DNA from: Bryobacteraceae bacterium
GTDB lineage: Bacteria; Acidobacteriota; Terriglobia; Bryobacterales; Bryobacteraceae
DNA length: 34,815 nt
Assembly: GCA_025062235.1 (NCBI GenBank)
Contig: JANXAE010000021.1
Coordinates: 1-34,815 of the forward strand
Direction: 5' to 3'
Shown: positions 8,060 through 17,549 of the stretch, one piece after another
How the letters are laid out: every line of letters begins with the position of its first letter
Position numbering within the stretch: position 1 is the stretch's first letter
Notes under the pieces: generated by a model
The model's database searches: none
What the model was told of the DNA's origin: nothing
What the model saw: the letters and a program-made list of their open reading frames with translations, nothing else
Program-made: the position numbers and the translations under genes

Positions 8060-8925
8060 CGCTTCCTCCCGATCGGCGGGCTCTCCTCGACTGGCTCGGG
8101 GGTGGGTGTAGGGCGGCAGCCGCCCCAAGGCCGTTGCCCCTCGGACTGAGCTCCGCAGCGGCTGGGCTCGGAGTTTGGGTTCGGGTTTCCCGGACAGTCA
8201 CAGCCCTCGCCGGCGGATCGTCAGCTCGAGTCGAAAATCCACACGGCTGACTGACGCCAGGTCCAATTGAGCTTCCGCCAGCCAAGCCTGCTCTGGCTTT
8301 TTCGCAGCTCACCACATCCGCCGGCGCGGCAGATAGCCCTGCAACATGGGCGGAGCCAGCTTCGCCCGGCCCTCGAGCCCACAAAGCGGCCCCCGCACAG
8401 GCCCGTACGGAGCGCCTCCATCGGCGGCCCCCCGAGCGAGCAAACCGGCTCCGCGAACTCTCAGGTCCCAAACGCGGCGGGCGACTCGTTCCGTTGGCGA
8501 GCGGTCGTTCGCCCAACTTCTTACCGAACCACGCAGATCGCACGGCCCAGGCTCGCGCCGGTAGGGACGTTTGCCCCGGCGGCCTCGAGCAACGGATGGT
8601 CCTGCCTCAGGACGCTGTTCGACCGCTGCGTGGCGGGCGACCGCATGAGGCGTTCCCTACACACTGGCTTCCTGTGCCGCGCTGCGCTTTCGCAAGGACC
8701 GTGCCCGACGCCGCGGCCAGGCGTCGCGTTCCCACCTCATCAGCGCATCGTCGTGACGCCCTGGCCGACGAGCCGGTGCCGGTTGATTCCTCTCGACACC
8801 ACCCTTGTCACCGCCGATTCGCCAACGCCCATGCGGGATTGCCGACGGGCGCTCCTCGTCCTTGCCAGCAGCAGCCTCCTTCCGACGTAACGCGTGAGGT
8901 TGCCAGCCCCGGTTATCATCAGGAT
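8060..8925. other. Gene-poor region between the cold-shock and uridine kinase genes
   Basis: About 870 bp without a supported gene. The frame of uridine kinase is open back to 8494, but its translation is low-complexity and unlike any kinase N-terminus. A short GC hairpin (GGCGGCAGCCGCC, near 8112) follows the cold-shock gene but lacks a T run, so it is not called as a terminator. Confidence 0.5.
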
Positions 8926-9546
8926 TTGAAACCGGTCCTAGTCGGCATCGGCGGACCCTCCTGCGCGGGCAAAAGCGAACTGGCGCGCCATCTGATGTCC
9001 GCTCTTGCGGCTCAGGTGCTCGCGCTGGACCGCTACTACCGCGATCTTTCGCATCTCGGCCTGGAAGAGCGGGCGCAGTGGAATTTCGACGTGCCCGAGG
9101 CGCTCGACGCCGACCAGATTGCACGGGATCTCGCCATGCTGGCGGCAGGCCAAGCCATCGAGGTCCCGATCTACGATTTCGCCCAACACGTGCGCCGCCC
9201 CGAACGCCACCGGGTGGAGCCAACACCGTACTTGATCGTGGAAGGCCTTTTCACACTCTACTGGGAGGCCGTGCGGCGATGGCTGCATCTGAAGCTGTTC
9301 GTCGGGGCCCCCGACGAGGTCTGCTTGGTTCGGCGGCTCGAAAGGGATGTGCGCGAACGCGGCCGCACCCCGGAATCCGTGCGCCGGCAGTACGAAAGGA
9401 CGGTTCGGCCAATGGCAGAGAAGTACATCCTGCCCACTCGGGGTTATGCCGACCTCGTGCTGGACGGCACTGCGCCCCCCGACCGGCTGCTCGATCAGGT
9501 GCTGGCGGAGCTGGCGCGGCGGGGCCTGCACCCCCGCGGGGCTTAG
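8926..9546 (+). CDS. udk: Uridine kinase
   Basis: Phosphorylates uridine and cytidine to UMP and CMP in the pyrimidine salvage pathway. The 206-residue length matches the family. The P-loop is GGPSCAGKS (residues 9-17), and LDRYYRDLSHL with the following WNFDVPEALD is the characteristic nucleoside-binding region. PIYDF and the VEGLFTLYW strand (IVEG, the Walker B-like element) follow, then RRLERDVRERGRT as the lid. The only plausible start is TTG at 8926, with AGGA immediately upstream. A TATCAT sequence 7 bp before it suggests a -10 and a nearly leaderless transcript. The TAG stop overlaps the stop of the convergent downstream gene. Confidence 0.93.
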   Translation: MKPVLVGIGGPSCAGKSELARHLMSALAAQVLALDRYYRDLSHLGLEERAQWNFDVPEALDADQIARDLAMLAAGQAIEVPIYDFAQHVRRPERHRVEPTPYLIVEGLFTLYWEAVRRWLHLKLFVGAPDEVCLVRRLERDVRERGRTPESVRRQYERTVRPMAEKYILPTRGYADLVLDGTAPPDRLLDQVLAELARRGLHPRGA

Positions 9547-10070
9547 CCCTGGAGCAGAGCACCGAAGGCCTCGCGCAGGGCGCGCTCGAGTTCTTCGAGG
9601 GAGGCGCACGCGCGAACGGTCGAGCTCGAGCGGGCATCGAGAGCTTTCCCGCCGAGACGATCGGCCCAGCCTCCCGCGCCGGTCAGAACGAAAATGGGCC
9701 GGCCGTGGATCCAAGCAAAGCAGATTTCCGAGAGCGTTCCGGCGCCGCCGCCCAGCGCCACCACGAAATCGCCCGCCAGTGCCGTGAGCACGTTGCGCCC
9801 GTGCCCCATCCCTGTCGGAATGACCACGCTGCACCAGGGATTGGCGTCTTCCAGCCGGGAAGAAGGAACGATTCCGATCACCAATCCGCCCGCTTCGCGC
9901 GCACCTCGGCTGACGCCTTCCATCACGCCTCCCAGCCCGCCACACACCACGGTGATGCCGAGCCGCGCCAGCAAACGACCTGCTTCTTCGGCCATGCGTA
10001 CAACGTGACCGGGTGGATCGGAATCGCCGATCACGGCTGCTTGCAAGCGTCGGGCGAGTGTCCGCTGCAT
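9543..10070 (-). CDS. LOG-family / TIGR00725-type nucleotide-binding protein
   Basis: A 175-residue Rossmann-like protein of the broad family once called putative lysine decarboxylases. Motifs are GDSDPPG near the N-terminus, VVCGGLGGVMEGVSRGA in the nucleotide-binding turn, and ALGGGAGTLSEI, the variant of PGGxGTxxE that is the family hallmark. LOG enzymes release cytokinin bases from ribotides in plants. In bacteria the function of this subgroup (TIGR00725) is not established, though nucleotide hydrolysis is plausible. An AAGGGA ribosome-binding site lies about 10 nt before the ATG. Its TAA stop (9543-9545) and the TAG of udk (9544-9546) share the four bases TTAG. Confidence 0.88.
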   Translation of the reverse strand: MQRTLARRLQAAVIGDSDPPGHVVRMAEEAGRLLARLGITVVCGGLGGVMEGVSRGAREAGGLVIGIVPSSRLEDANPWCSVVIPTGMGHGRNVLTALAGDFVVALGGGAGTLSEICFAWIHGRPIFVLTGAGGWADRLGGKALDARSSSTVRACASLEELERALREAFGALLQG

Positions 10071-10418
10071 CCAGCCAATCCCTTCTCCATGTTAGCGGCC
10101 CGAGGCGCCGCGCGAGGCTGTTCCCGGCGGGTGGCCTCCGGGCCCGCTCGATCGCATCATCGCTTCTCCGCAAGACCGCGAATTCCATCCAGACAGGCGC
10201 TTTCCGCGACCGCGCAATGGCCGGCTCCCTCCGCGCACGGCAGTGACGTCAGCGCGGATGCCACGGTCGGGCGCGGCCAGAGCTAGCCAGGCGAGACCGG
10301 GCATCCGCATGGAAGGAGCCGCGGCGGCGCTGGCCTGACCCTCCCCCGAGCCCGGTGGTTCCCTGGCCGGTCCTAACCTGCGCATCGCGATGTTATAATC
10401 CGGCAGGCGAGGCGGGCG
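10071..10418. other. Intergenic region between divergent genes
   Basis: Separates the LOG-family gene (minus) from the PocR-AraC regulator (plus). A consensus TATAAT lies at 10394-10399, close to the regulator start. No other structure was seen. Confidence 0.5.
10394..10399 (+). promoter_or_regulatory. -10 element for the AraC-family regulator
   Basis: A perfect TATAAT sits 19 bp before the ATG at 10419, predicting a very short leader. At a 17-bp spacer the -35 would be TCCTAA, which is weak and would fit an activator-dependent or extended -10 promoter. Confidence 0.5.
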
Positions 10419-12335
10419 ATGCTCGATCTCAATCCACCGGGCAGCGAGTTACTTGCCGGCGCCGAACGCGTCAGGTTCCGGGCCCACTTCCAACAGGACC
10501 TGGAATTCTTCCGGGTCCTGATGGTTCTGTTCAACAAGGCCAATCCCATCAGAAACCTGGACTTGATCTGGTCGGAACGCGACCCTTCCGGCGCTTCCCG
10601 TATGCGCTCGTTCGGCACGACGGAAGCCATGGACGCGCCCTGCTCGCAATTGCTTGGCACGCCCGGCAAGAATCCTCACCCGGAATTCTGCAACCTCATC
10701 AATGACTGGGGGCGGCGCAAGGCCGAATCCTGCGGCGTTTCCGACGCTGCCGCGGCGGAAGTCGTCAAGCGGACCGGGCGTCCTTACGTGTACGAATGCC
10801 GTTTCGGCCTCACCGACATCGCCGTGCCGGTGGTCGCGGATGGCCGTCACATCGCCACCCTGTTCACGGGTCAGGTGTTGCGCGAGCCGCCTACCGAGCA
10901 AAGCTTCGCGCGCGTCGCAAGGGCGGCAAGCGCCCTCGGCTACGTGGATCTGGAACGTCTGGCCGAGGCCTACCGGAAGCTCCCCGTGGTTTCCGAGGAG
11001 GACATCCGCACCACGACTCAGATCGTGGAGGCGTTCGCCCAGTGGCTGGCCCGTTGCTGGAGCCGGATCCGCGAGATCGTCAGCGAGGAGCGCCGTAAAC
11101 ACCGGGAAAGAGCCCTGGCCCGCAAGGAGCTCGCCTACCTGGCGCTGCAAGGGCTGCCGCCGAACCGCACCGAGGTGCGCAGGCTCATGAGCAGGCTCGG
11201 TATCGAGCGCACGCCCAATCGAGTGTTGCTCATCCGCATGGAGCCGCCCGAAAGCGGGCCGCCGGAAGAGGAGCTCCTGCACGAAGTTCAATCCACCAGT
11301 GCGCTGCAAGCTGTAGAAGACGTTTGCGAGACGCACGGCGACTTGAGCTTCGCCGACCTTCCCTCGGGGGAAATCTGCGTGTTTTTCCACGATCCCGGAC
11401 AGCAGAGCGGCGGCGCGGGCGCCGGCTACGCGCGTTCGCTTGCATACCGGCTCCGGCACTCCATCCGCGAGCGATGCCAGGCGCGCATTCGCATCGGCGT
11501 GGGGAACCGGCACGAGGGATGGCAAGGGTTGAGGGAATCCTATCGCGAGGCCTGTTCGGCGCTGATGCACTCGGAGGAGGACTTCGTCACGTACCACCCG
11601 GCCGAGCCCTCGCTCGAGGAGCCCTACCGGATCGCCCTCGAACTACCCCAGCTCTTGACCAACGGTAGCCTGGCGAAAGCCAGGGAATGCGCGTCCTCGG
11701 TCGCAGACGCTATCGCCAGGGCAGAGGACTCGGCCGAAGAACTGGCCGCGCTACGACTCTTCCTCGCCTCCACGCTGCAATCCATCTGCTTCAGTGCGCG
11801 CGAACTGGGCTGTCCGCGGCGGACAGTCCAGACAATCCAGAAAGATGCTCTCGAGGCCTTCCACCGAGCCTCGAACCCTCCCGAAATGGCGCGCGCGTGG
11901 GTGAAATGGTGCGGCCTGCTGATGGACGAAATCGGCCTTCTCGAATCGGGCCGCCGCAGGAAGATCGTGGCGCGCGCCTGCCGGCTGGTGACCGAACGTC
12001 TCGAATCCGGCTGCGGCGCGCATCGTCTGTGCGCCAAGACAGTTGCCGCCGAACTGGGGCTCTCGCGCAGCCACTTCAGCCGCTTGTTCAAGCAAGAGAC
12101 AGGCCAGACCTTCGCCGCCTACCTGACAGCGAGGCGCCTGGAATTGGCGCAGAAGCTGCTCCTCGATCCCACCTACAACGTCTCGCAAGTCTCCGAGCGT
12201 TGCGGTTACAAAGACGTCAGTTACCTGGCCAAGCTGTTCCGGCGCTTCCTGGGCTGCTCGCCGCTCCAATTCTGCCGCGACCCGGCCGCGGTGCTGGCGC
12301 GGCAGAAGGAAGCGGCGGTCCGCGAAGCGCGGTAG
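10419..12335 (+). CDS. AraC-family transcriptional regulator with N-terminal PocR sensory domain
   Basis: A 638-residue regulator in three parts. Residues about 25-200 match the PocR ligand-binding domain: APCSQL, PEFC and YECRFGLTDIAVPVVADGRHIATLFTGQ. PocR is named for the 1,2-propanediol utilisation regulator, and the domain is thought to bind small hydrocarbon derivatives. A middle region (about 255-400) has the cadence of a degenerate GGDEF-like/YesN-type linker. Residues about 540-630 hold the double helix-turn-helix: KTVAAELGLSRSHFSRLFKQ, then NVSQVSERCGYKDVSYLAKLFRRFLGCSPLQF. There are no membrane segments, so it is a cytoplasmic one-component sensor. It faces the aminotransferase, TonB and hydrolase cluster and is a reasonable candidate to control it. 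Confidence 0.9.
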   Translation: MLDLNPPGSELLAGAERVRFRAHFQQDLEFFRVLMVLFNKANPIRNLDLIWSERDPSGASRMRSFGTTEAMDAPCSQLLGTPGKNPHPEFCNLINDWGRRKAESCGVSDAAAAEVVKRTGRPYVYECRFGLTDIAVPVVADGRHIATLFTGQVLREPPTEQSFARVARAASALGYVDLERLAEAYRKLPVVSEEDIRTTTQIVEAFAQWLARCWSRIREIVSEERRKHRERALARKELAYLALQGLPPNRTEVRRLMSRLGIERTPNRVLLIRMEPPESGPPEEELLHEVQSTSALQAVEDVCETHGDLSFADLPSGEICVFFHDPGQQSGGAGAGYARSLAYRLRHSIRERCQARIRIGVGNRHEGWQGLRESYREACSALMHSEEDFVTYHPAEPSLEEPYRIALELPQLLTNGSLAKARECASSVADAIARAEDSAEELAALRLFLASTLQSICFSARELGCPRRTVQTIQKDALEAFHRASNPPEMARAWVKWCGLLMDEIGLLESGRRRKIVARACRLVTERLESGCGAHRLCAKTVAAELGLSRSHFSRLFKQETGQTFAAYLTARRLELAQKLLLDPTYNVSQVSERCGYKDVSYLAKLFRRFLGCSPLQFCRDPAAVLARQKEAAVREAR

Positions 12336-12389
12336 GAGATTTCACCGACCCGGGTTCCCAGCGCGGTTTTCGCCCCCGCCGCCGCTTCC

Positions 12390-13694
12390 TCAGGCTCGAG
12401 CCAGTGCGCGTTCGAAGGCCTGAATGATCTCGTCCTCGTCCTTCCGCCTCAAGCAGGAGGGGATCGCCAGCAGCAGGCTCCGTTCGAAAAGGTCGTCGGC
12501 CCGCGGGCAGGCGCCTTTGCCGTAACGCCGGGCGAGCCCGCGGTTCTGCGGCGCCGACCACGGAAAGCCGGAAGGCTCCAGCGGCGCATGCTCCACCAGA
12601 CTGAGGTTGTTGTAGTAAAGGTGCAAGCCCCAGTCCGCCATCACGATGTTGTTGATCCCTTCGGGCCGCGCAACCAAGCCTTCGGCGCGCAACGCCTGCT
12701 GGACGGCGCGCGCACGGCCGGCGTCCGGGTACACGGTGATCAAGAAAGCGCCCGTGTCCCCGGCGGGATCGAGAATCCTCCGGAATCCGACGCCCGGCAA
12801 GGCCTCGAGCGCCTGCCGGATGCGATACTTGCTGGCTCGCATGGCCGCCGTCACCAGCGGCAACTTGCGCAGTTGCACGCGGAGCACCGCCGCGCGCAGT
12901 TCATCCATGCGATAGCCCCTGCCCCACAGGTGCGGACCGTTCGCCTCCAGCAACAGCCTTCCCGCACGGTCGCGGCAGTATCCGAGGTCGTGCCAGGCGA
13001 CGGCGCGCTCTTGGAGCCGTTCGTCGCTGGTCACAAGGCAGCCCCCCTCGCCGGCAGTGATGTTCTTGTTGAGCTGGAAGCTGAAAATGCCGACGTCGCC
13101 GAATGTCCCCACGCTCTGTCCGTCCACGCTGCCGCCCACGCACTGAGCGCAGTCCTCGAGCAGAAAAAGTCCGTGCCTTCTGGCGATCGCCTGGATCGCC
13201 TTCACATCCCCCGGGGCGCCGCTCATGTGCGCCATGATGATGCCGCGTGTGCGCGGAGTGATCCGCCGTTCCACATCGGCCGGATCCAGACAGAACGTGT
13301 CGTCAATGTCCGCGAGGACCGGGATCGCACCGTGGCAGACGACGGCCGAAGCGATCGAAACCCACAAGTAAGCGGGAATGATCACTTCTTGCCCGGGGCC
13401 GACTTCGAGCGCCGAGAGCGCCGTGAAGAGTGCTCCGGTGCCGCTGCTGACGGCCAGCGCGTACCGCGCGCCTACGAAGCGGGCAAATTCCTCCTCGAAG
13501 CTCCGCACCTCGTCCTGCATGTCCGGCCCGTAGTAGCGGAACGGAGAACGCGCCCGCAGCACTCTCGCCGCGGCCTGAACCTCTTCTTCGTCCAACCAGT
13601 GTGCGCCCGGAAACTCCAAAGGCAAGGGTTCCGTGCGCGCGGGACTCCCCGGGCTCTTGGTCTTGCCGGTACGACCGCCCTCTTCCACCCTCAT
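12390..13694 (-). CDS. DegT/DnrJ/EryC1/StrS-family PLP aminotransferase
   Basis: A 434-residue member of the sugar aminotransferase/dehydratase family. The catalytic lysine is Lys210 in FQLNKNITAGEGG. Other hallmarks are VSSGTGALFTAL (cofactor phosphate contacts), IIPAYLWVSIASAV, and EDCAQCVGG with the Asp that pairs with the pyridine ring. GRGYRMDELRAAVLRVQL is also typical. These enzymes usually aminate keto-sugars for glycan or antibiotic precursors. No nucleotide-sugar genes adjoin it here, so the substrate is open. ATG at 13694 is preferred; the frame continues to 13835, but those residues look non-coding. It converges with the AraC regulator across a 54-bp gap and diverges from the TonB receptor. 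Confidence 0.9.
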   Translation of the reverse strand: MRVEEGGRTGKTKSPGSPARTEPLPLEFPGAHWLDEEEVQAAARVLRARSPFRYYGPDMQDEVRSFEEEFARFVGARYALAVSSGTGALFTALSALEVGPGQEVIIPAYLWVSIASAVVCHGAIPVLADIDDTFCLDPADVERRITPRTRGIIMAHMSGAPGDVKAIQAIARRHGLFLLEDCAQCVGGSVDGQSVGTFGDVGIFSFQLNKNITAGEGGCLVTSDERLQERAVAWHDLGYCRDRAGRLLLEANGPHLWGRGYRMDELRAAVLRVQLRKLPLVTAAMRASKYRIRQALEALPGVGFRRILDPAGDTGAFLITVYPDAGRARAVQQALRAEGLVARPEGINNIVMADWGLHLYYNNLSLVEHAPLEPSGFPWSAPQNRGLARRYGKGACPRADDLFERSLLLAIPSCLRRKDEDEIIQAFERALARA

Positions 13695-14043
13695 GCCAGC
13701 TCTGCCTGCGGACGGATGCCGCCCCCTGTGCTGCGCAGTTCTGCACCATCCCGGTCGCCGGTGGCTTCCGAGGAGGCACTGCGACGCGGAACGGCCATCC
13801 ATTACATGTAGCCGAACGGATACCGATGCCATCAAGAAATCTGTGCTTTTCCGCGTAGATTCGGCCTGCCGCGCGGATCCACCGAAATTCGCACAGAACT
13901 ACCATCCGCTGCCCGGGCCCCGATGGCGACAATTGCTTGGGCGACAGTTTCGCTGCCGGGCTCCGACTGCCCGGGCGAACGGCGAGGATGGTTTCCGCCC
14001 GAACCCGAGCCCAGCCGGCGCTGCCCCATTAGGAGGTACTACG
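13695..14043. other. Divergent intergenic region between aminotransferase and TonB receptor
   Basis: A 349-bp gap that must hold both promoters. Weak -10 candidates are TAGATT (13856-13861, plus) and TGTAAT (13801-13806, minus), neither with a clear -35. A strong Shine-Dalgarno AGGAGG at 14031-14036 precedes the receptor. No inverted repeat stands out as an operator. Confidence 0.4.
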
Positions 14044-16626
14044 GTGCGAAGTCTCAACGATGCGTCCAATCACCCGCCGGGGGCGGGCCGCGACGGCCTC
14101 CTTTCGGCGCTGACGGACCGTCTCCAGGCCGCCTCGATCCTGCTTCTGCTGGCGTCGGTTGCCGTTTGCCAGAGCACTCTGGCCACCATCACCGGCATCG
14201 TGACCGACCAGGAAGGCGCTGTCATCGCAAACGTCGCGATCGAGGTCGTCCACAACCGGACGGGATACCGCTTCAAGACGACCAGCAACGAGGTGGGTCT
14301 CTATACGATCCCGCAGCTGCCCGATGGCGAATACACGCTCAGCGCCAGGGCGCCGGGCTTCCAGGAGGCCGTTGTCCGCGACATCCTTCTTGCGCAGCGT
14401 GATATCCGGCGCGTAGACCTGAAGCTCGACATTGCGAAGCTCCAGCAGACCATCGAGGTGTCGGCCGGCGCCACCTTGATCGAGACCGAAAGCGCGCGCA
14501 TCTCGGATACCAAGAGCGTTCGCCTGCTGTCGTCGCTGCCCTACGCCGGTCGCGGTGCCTTCATGATATTCCAGCTCACGCCCAACGTCACTCGCGTCAA
14601 GGATGTTTACGTCATGCGTTTTGCCGGCAGCCGGCTCAACCAAAGCGACTACTCGCTCGACGGCATCAGCTTCATGGTGACCTCCGGGAGCAACCCGAAC
14701 GCGCCGCTGACCGATTACATGGAAAGTTTCCAGGAGATACGCGTGGACGTCGCCAACAACACGGCCGAGTTCGGCACGATCGGACAGGTGAGCATCATCT
14801 CGAAGTCCGGGACCAATCAACTGCACGGCAGCGTGTTCGATTTCTACCGGACGCCGTTCTTCCGGGCGCGGAGCACCTTTGCGTTGGCCCGCCCGGCGGG
14901 CGTGGGACACCAGCCGGGATACACGCTGGGCGGTCCCGTCTACCTGCCCCGCATCTATGACGGTCGCAACCGGACGTTCTTCTTCTCGACCATGGAACTG
15001 AACAAGAGCAGCGTCAGCACGGGGACGCTCGCGGCCACGGTGCCGGCCGTGCCATGGCGCGCGGGCGACTTCTCCTTGCTCCTGACCGCGGTCAACGATC
15101 CCTTGGGAGGCAACGCACCGTTTCCCGGCAACCGCATCCCGGCCTCCCGACTCAATCCGGTCTCGCTCAAGATCCAGGAGAGGTTCTACCCGCTGCCCAC
15201 CGAAGGGGACCCCAACACACATTTCGTCAACAACTTTCGCAAGCTGTACTCCATGGATTCCGGCATCGAATGGTATTTCACCGAGAAGCTCGATCACCGC
15301 ATCTCGGACAAGGCCTTCCTCACAGGCCGGCTCGTGCGGCACGGCTACAACGCCTACCGCGTGACGTCGCAGTTGGGCGGCCGCGAGCCCACGCTGATCC
15401 AGTGGAGAACGCGTTTCTACTACGTCTCCTACACCCACACCTTCAAGCCGACCGTGGTGAACGAGTTCCGCGCCGGTTACGCCTTCAACGTGAACCCGCG
15501 CTACCCGAAAGAGAGCGGCCTCGCTCTGGTGAGGGAACTCGGCCTGGTGGGCTTGCATCCGAATCTTCCCGATTACCCCGGCATTTTCAACGTCAGCTTC
15601 CAGAACATCACGATGACGGGTGTCAGCAACAGCCTCCAGTATCGCCCCGCCCGCGGGAACAACAACTTCTACGTCCAGGATCACTGGAGCTGGTTCCGAG
15701 GCCGCCACGCCCTGAAGGCCGGCTTCCAGGTCAGTCATCACTGGAGCATAGATCGGTTCTTGAACAACGACCTCTACGGTTCGGTGACCTTCAGCAACCG
15801 GTTTACGAACCATCCGTGGGCGGATTTCCTGCTCGGAATCCCGTCGTCGTCCTCGCGCGCCATGGAGAACATGGAAGAGCACGAAAAGCGCCGGGGTTAT
15901 TCCGGCTTCATCACGGACGAATTCCGCCCGACCACCAGTCTGACGCTGAATCTCGGCGTTCGCTACGAATACGAACCGGGCTGGTATGGCAACGACATGG
16001 CGACGTTCAGCCCGGCCTTGGCCAAGATCGTCGTGCCGGACGAAAACATGAAGCTGGTCAGCCCACTGGTCCCCGCCAGTTACGTACAGGTGATTCCCGC
16101 CAGCCAGGCGGGACTTCCCATCAGGACCCTCGTGTTCGCCGACCGCAACAACTTCGCGCCGCGAATCGGCGTCGCCTGGCGCCCGTTCGGCCCGCACACG
16201 GTCTTCCGCGCAGGTTGGGGAATGTTCTATGACCTGGTGCCCCGCAACCTCACCGTCGCCGGCGGCAGTCCCTACAGCATCACGGAACCGGCCTACACCA
16301 ACCCCAGGGACGCGCCGACCGTGATCCTGCCGCGCGTCTTTCCCGAAACGGGCACCGGCAGTCCCACCACCATCACCATCCCCTCCGCCACCAACCCGTA
16401 TCTGAGGACCCCCTACAGCTTCCAGTACAACGTCACCGTCGAGCACCAGCGCTGGAGCACAGGGTTCAGGATCTCCTACATCGGTACCGGCACGCGGCAG
16501 GGCGAGTGGGGCTATAACATGAACCAGCCTGTGCCCGACGCGCGGCTCTTCATCCACAAACTCAACGAAAGGCCTTTCCCCCGCTACCCGAATATCTTCT
16601 ATTACACGAACGGTGCAGGCCACTAG
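14044..16626 (+). CDS. TonB-dependent receptor, Oar-like, N-terminal part ending at an in-frame TAG
   Basis: Outer-membrane receptor with an N-terminal signal segment (ASILLLLASVAVCQS), a carboxypeptidase-regulatory-like domain (about residues 45-130; ITGIVTDQEGAVIANVAIEV), a plug (about 135-270; SLDGISF, FQEIRVDVANNTAEFG) and beta-barrel strands. Such proteins import large substrates or siderophore-like compounds using TonB energy. GTG at 14044 is chosen because AGGAGG lies 7 nt upstream. Codon 861 is TAG (16624-16626), placed in a typical barrel stretch (FYYTNGAGH, stop, YHAGTIQISRR). The same frame then continues to 17385, so the stop interrupts an otherwise intact gene. A barrel missing its last strands would probably not insert stably, so this copy is likely non-functional unless the codon is read through. 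Confidence 0.9.
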   Translation: MRSLNDASNHPPGAGRDGLLSALTDRLQAASILLLLASVAVCQSTLATITGIVTDQEGAVIANVAIEVVHNRTGYRFKTTSNEVGLYTIPQLPDGEYTLSARAPGFQEAVVRDILLAQRDIRRVDLKLDIAKLQQTIEVSAGATLIETESARISDTKSVRLLSSLPYAGRGAFMIFQLTPNVTRVKDVYVMRFAGSRLNQSDYSLDGISFMVTSGSNPNAPLTDYMESFQEIRVDVANNTAEFGTIGQVSIISKSGTNQLHGSVFDFYRTPFFRARSTFALARPAGVGHQPGYTLGGPVYLPRIYDGRNRTFFFSTMELNKSSVSTGTLAATVPAVPWRAGDFSLLLTAVNDPLGGNAPFPGNRIPASRLNPVSLKIQERFYPLPTEGDPNTHFVNNFRKLYSMDSGIEWYFTEKLDHRISDKAFLTGRLVRHGYNAYRVTSQLGGREPTLIQWRTRFYYVSYTHTFKPTVVNEFRAGYAFNVNPRYPKESGLALVRELGLVGLHPNLPDYPGIFNVSFQNITMTGVSNSLQYRPARGNNNFYVQDHWSWFRGRHALKAGFQVSHHWSIDRFLNNDLYGSVTFSNRFTNHPWADFLLGIPSSSSRAMENMEEHEKRRGYSGFITDEFRPTTSLTLNLGVRYEYEPGWYGNDMATFSPALAKIVVPDENMKLVSPLVPASYVQVIPASQAGLPIRTLVFADRNNFAPRIGVAWRPFGPHTVFRAGWGMFYDLVPRNLTVAGGSPYSITEPAYTNPRDAPTVILPRVFPETGTGSPTTITIPSATNPYLRTPYSFQYNVTVEHQRWSTGFRISYIGTGTRQGEWGYNMNQPVPDARLFIHKLNERPFPRYPNIFYYTNGAGH

Positions 16627-17385
16627 TATCACGCCGGCACCATACAGATCAGCCGCCGCACCAAGGGCGGCTTGTTCTTCCAGACCTACTACACGCTGGC
16701 ACGCGACATCGGCGATCTGGATCGCAACCAGACTCCCGAAAACGCCTTCGACCGCCGCCGCGAGCGGGGCGTCTGGGAGGACATACCCACGCACCGCTGG
16801 AACGCCGTCGGCATGTACGAGCTGCCGTTCGGCAGGGGCAAGCGGTTCCTGAGCGGTGTGAACAGGGCCCTGAACCTGCTGGTGGGCGGCTGGGAGGTGA
16901 ACGGCATTTACACGCTCCAGTCCGGCGACTTCCTGACGCCCACTTGGACTGCGCCCGACACGACGGGCACCGCGTACACGACCAGCTCGACTCCGCCCAA
17001 TGTCACACGTCGCCCGGACATCCTGCGCAATCCCAATCTCCCCAAGAGTGAGCGGACCCTGAAGCGCTGGTTCGACGTCAACGCGTTCCGGGTCTGGCAG
17101 CCCGGAGCCTTCGGCACTTGCTCGCGGGGCGTCATCAAGGGGCCGGGCACGAACGTAATGCACGCCACGCTCGTAAAGAACCTGGCTGTGTCCGAACGGG
17201 TGCGCATCCGGGGCGAACTCGGCGTCACCAACGTGCTGAATCATCCCAACTACTCGCCGCCCGGCCTCAACATCACTTCCACGGCTTCGGCCGGCGTCAT
17301 TTCGAGCGTTGGCGGGACAGCGTTGGGAGCGCTCGAAGCCACGGGCGCCCGCGATGCGCGGCTGCGCCTCCGCGTCGAGTGGTAA
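16627..17385 (+). pseudogene. C-terminal barrel of the same TonB-dependent receptor, downstream of the TAG
   Basis: The frame continues directly after the TAG for about 252 residues (YHAGTIQISRR through RLRLRVEW) and is clearly the end of the same barrel. It contains alternating strand patterns (GGLFFQTYYTLARD, WNAVGMYELPFGRGK, LLVGGWEVNGIYTLQSG) and ends in an aromatic residue, as outer-membrane proteins need for BAM-assisted assembly. There is no ribosome-binding site or signal peptide of its own, so it is a remnant rather than a separate gene. Full length with the codon restored would be 1,113 residues. Confidence 0.85.
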
Positions 17386-17549
17386 ATCCCTGCGGTCCGC
17401 TTCGGCCCCTGCGGAACGGGCCCGCTGCCGGAGCCAGGATGCACCCAGGCCGGCGGACCCCTCTCACCCATCCGCCAGTGCGAAACTGGCATTGGACTTC
17501 CGCCGACCGGATGCCACTCCAGGATGACGGAGGTGCGCCGATCAGCCAT

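Noticed and set aside
8112-8124. GC hairpin after the cold-shock gene as a terminator
   Set aside because: There is no T run downstream and the stem is short.
16624-16626. Genome-wide reassignment of TAG
   Set aside because: TAG ends udk, the AraC regulator and the secreted orphan at sensible protein ends, so a single lesion is the simpler reading.
14029-17244. Very long minus-strand frame opposite the TonB receptor
   Set aside because: It is a shadow of the receptor. Its translation is rich in His, Arg, Gly and Val, with no recognisable domain or ribosome-binding site.
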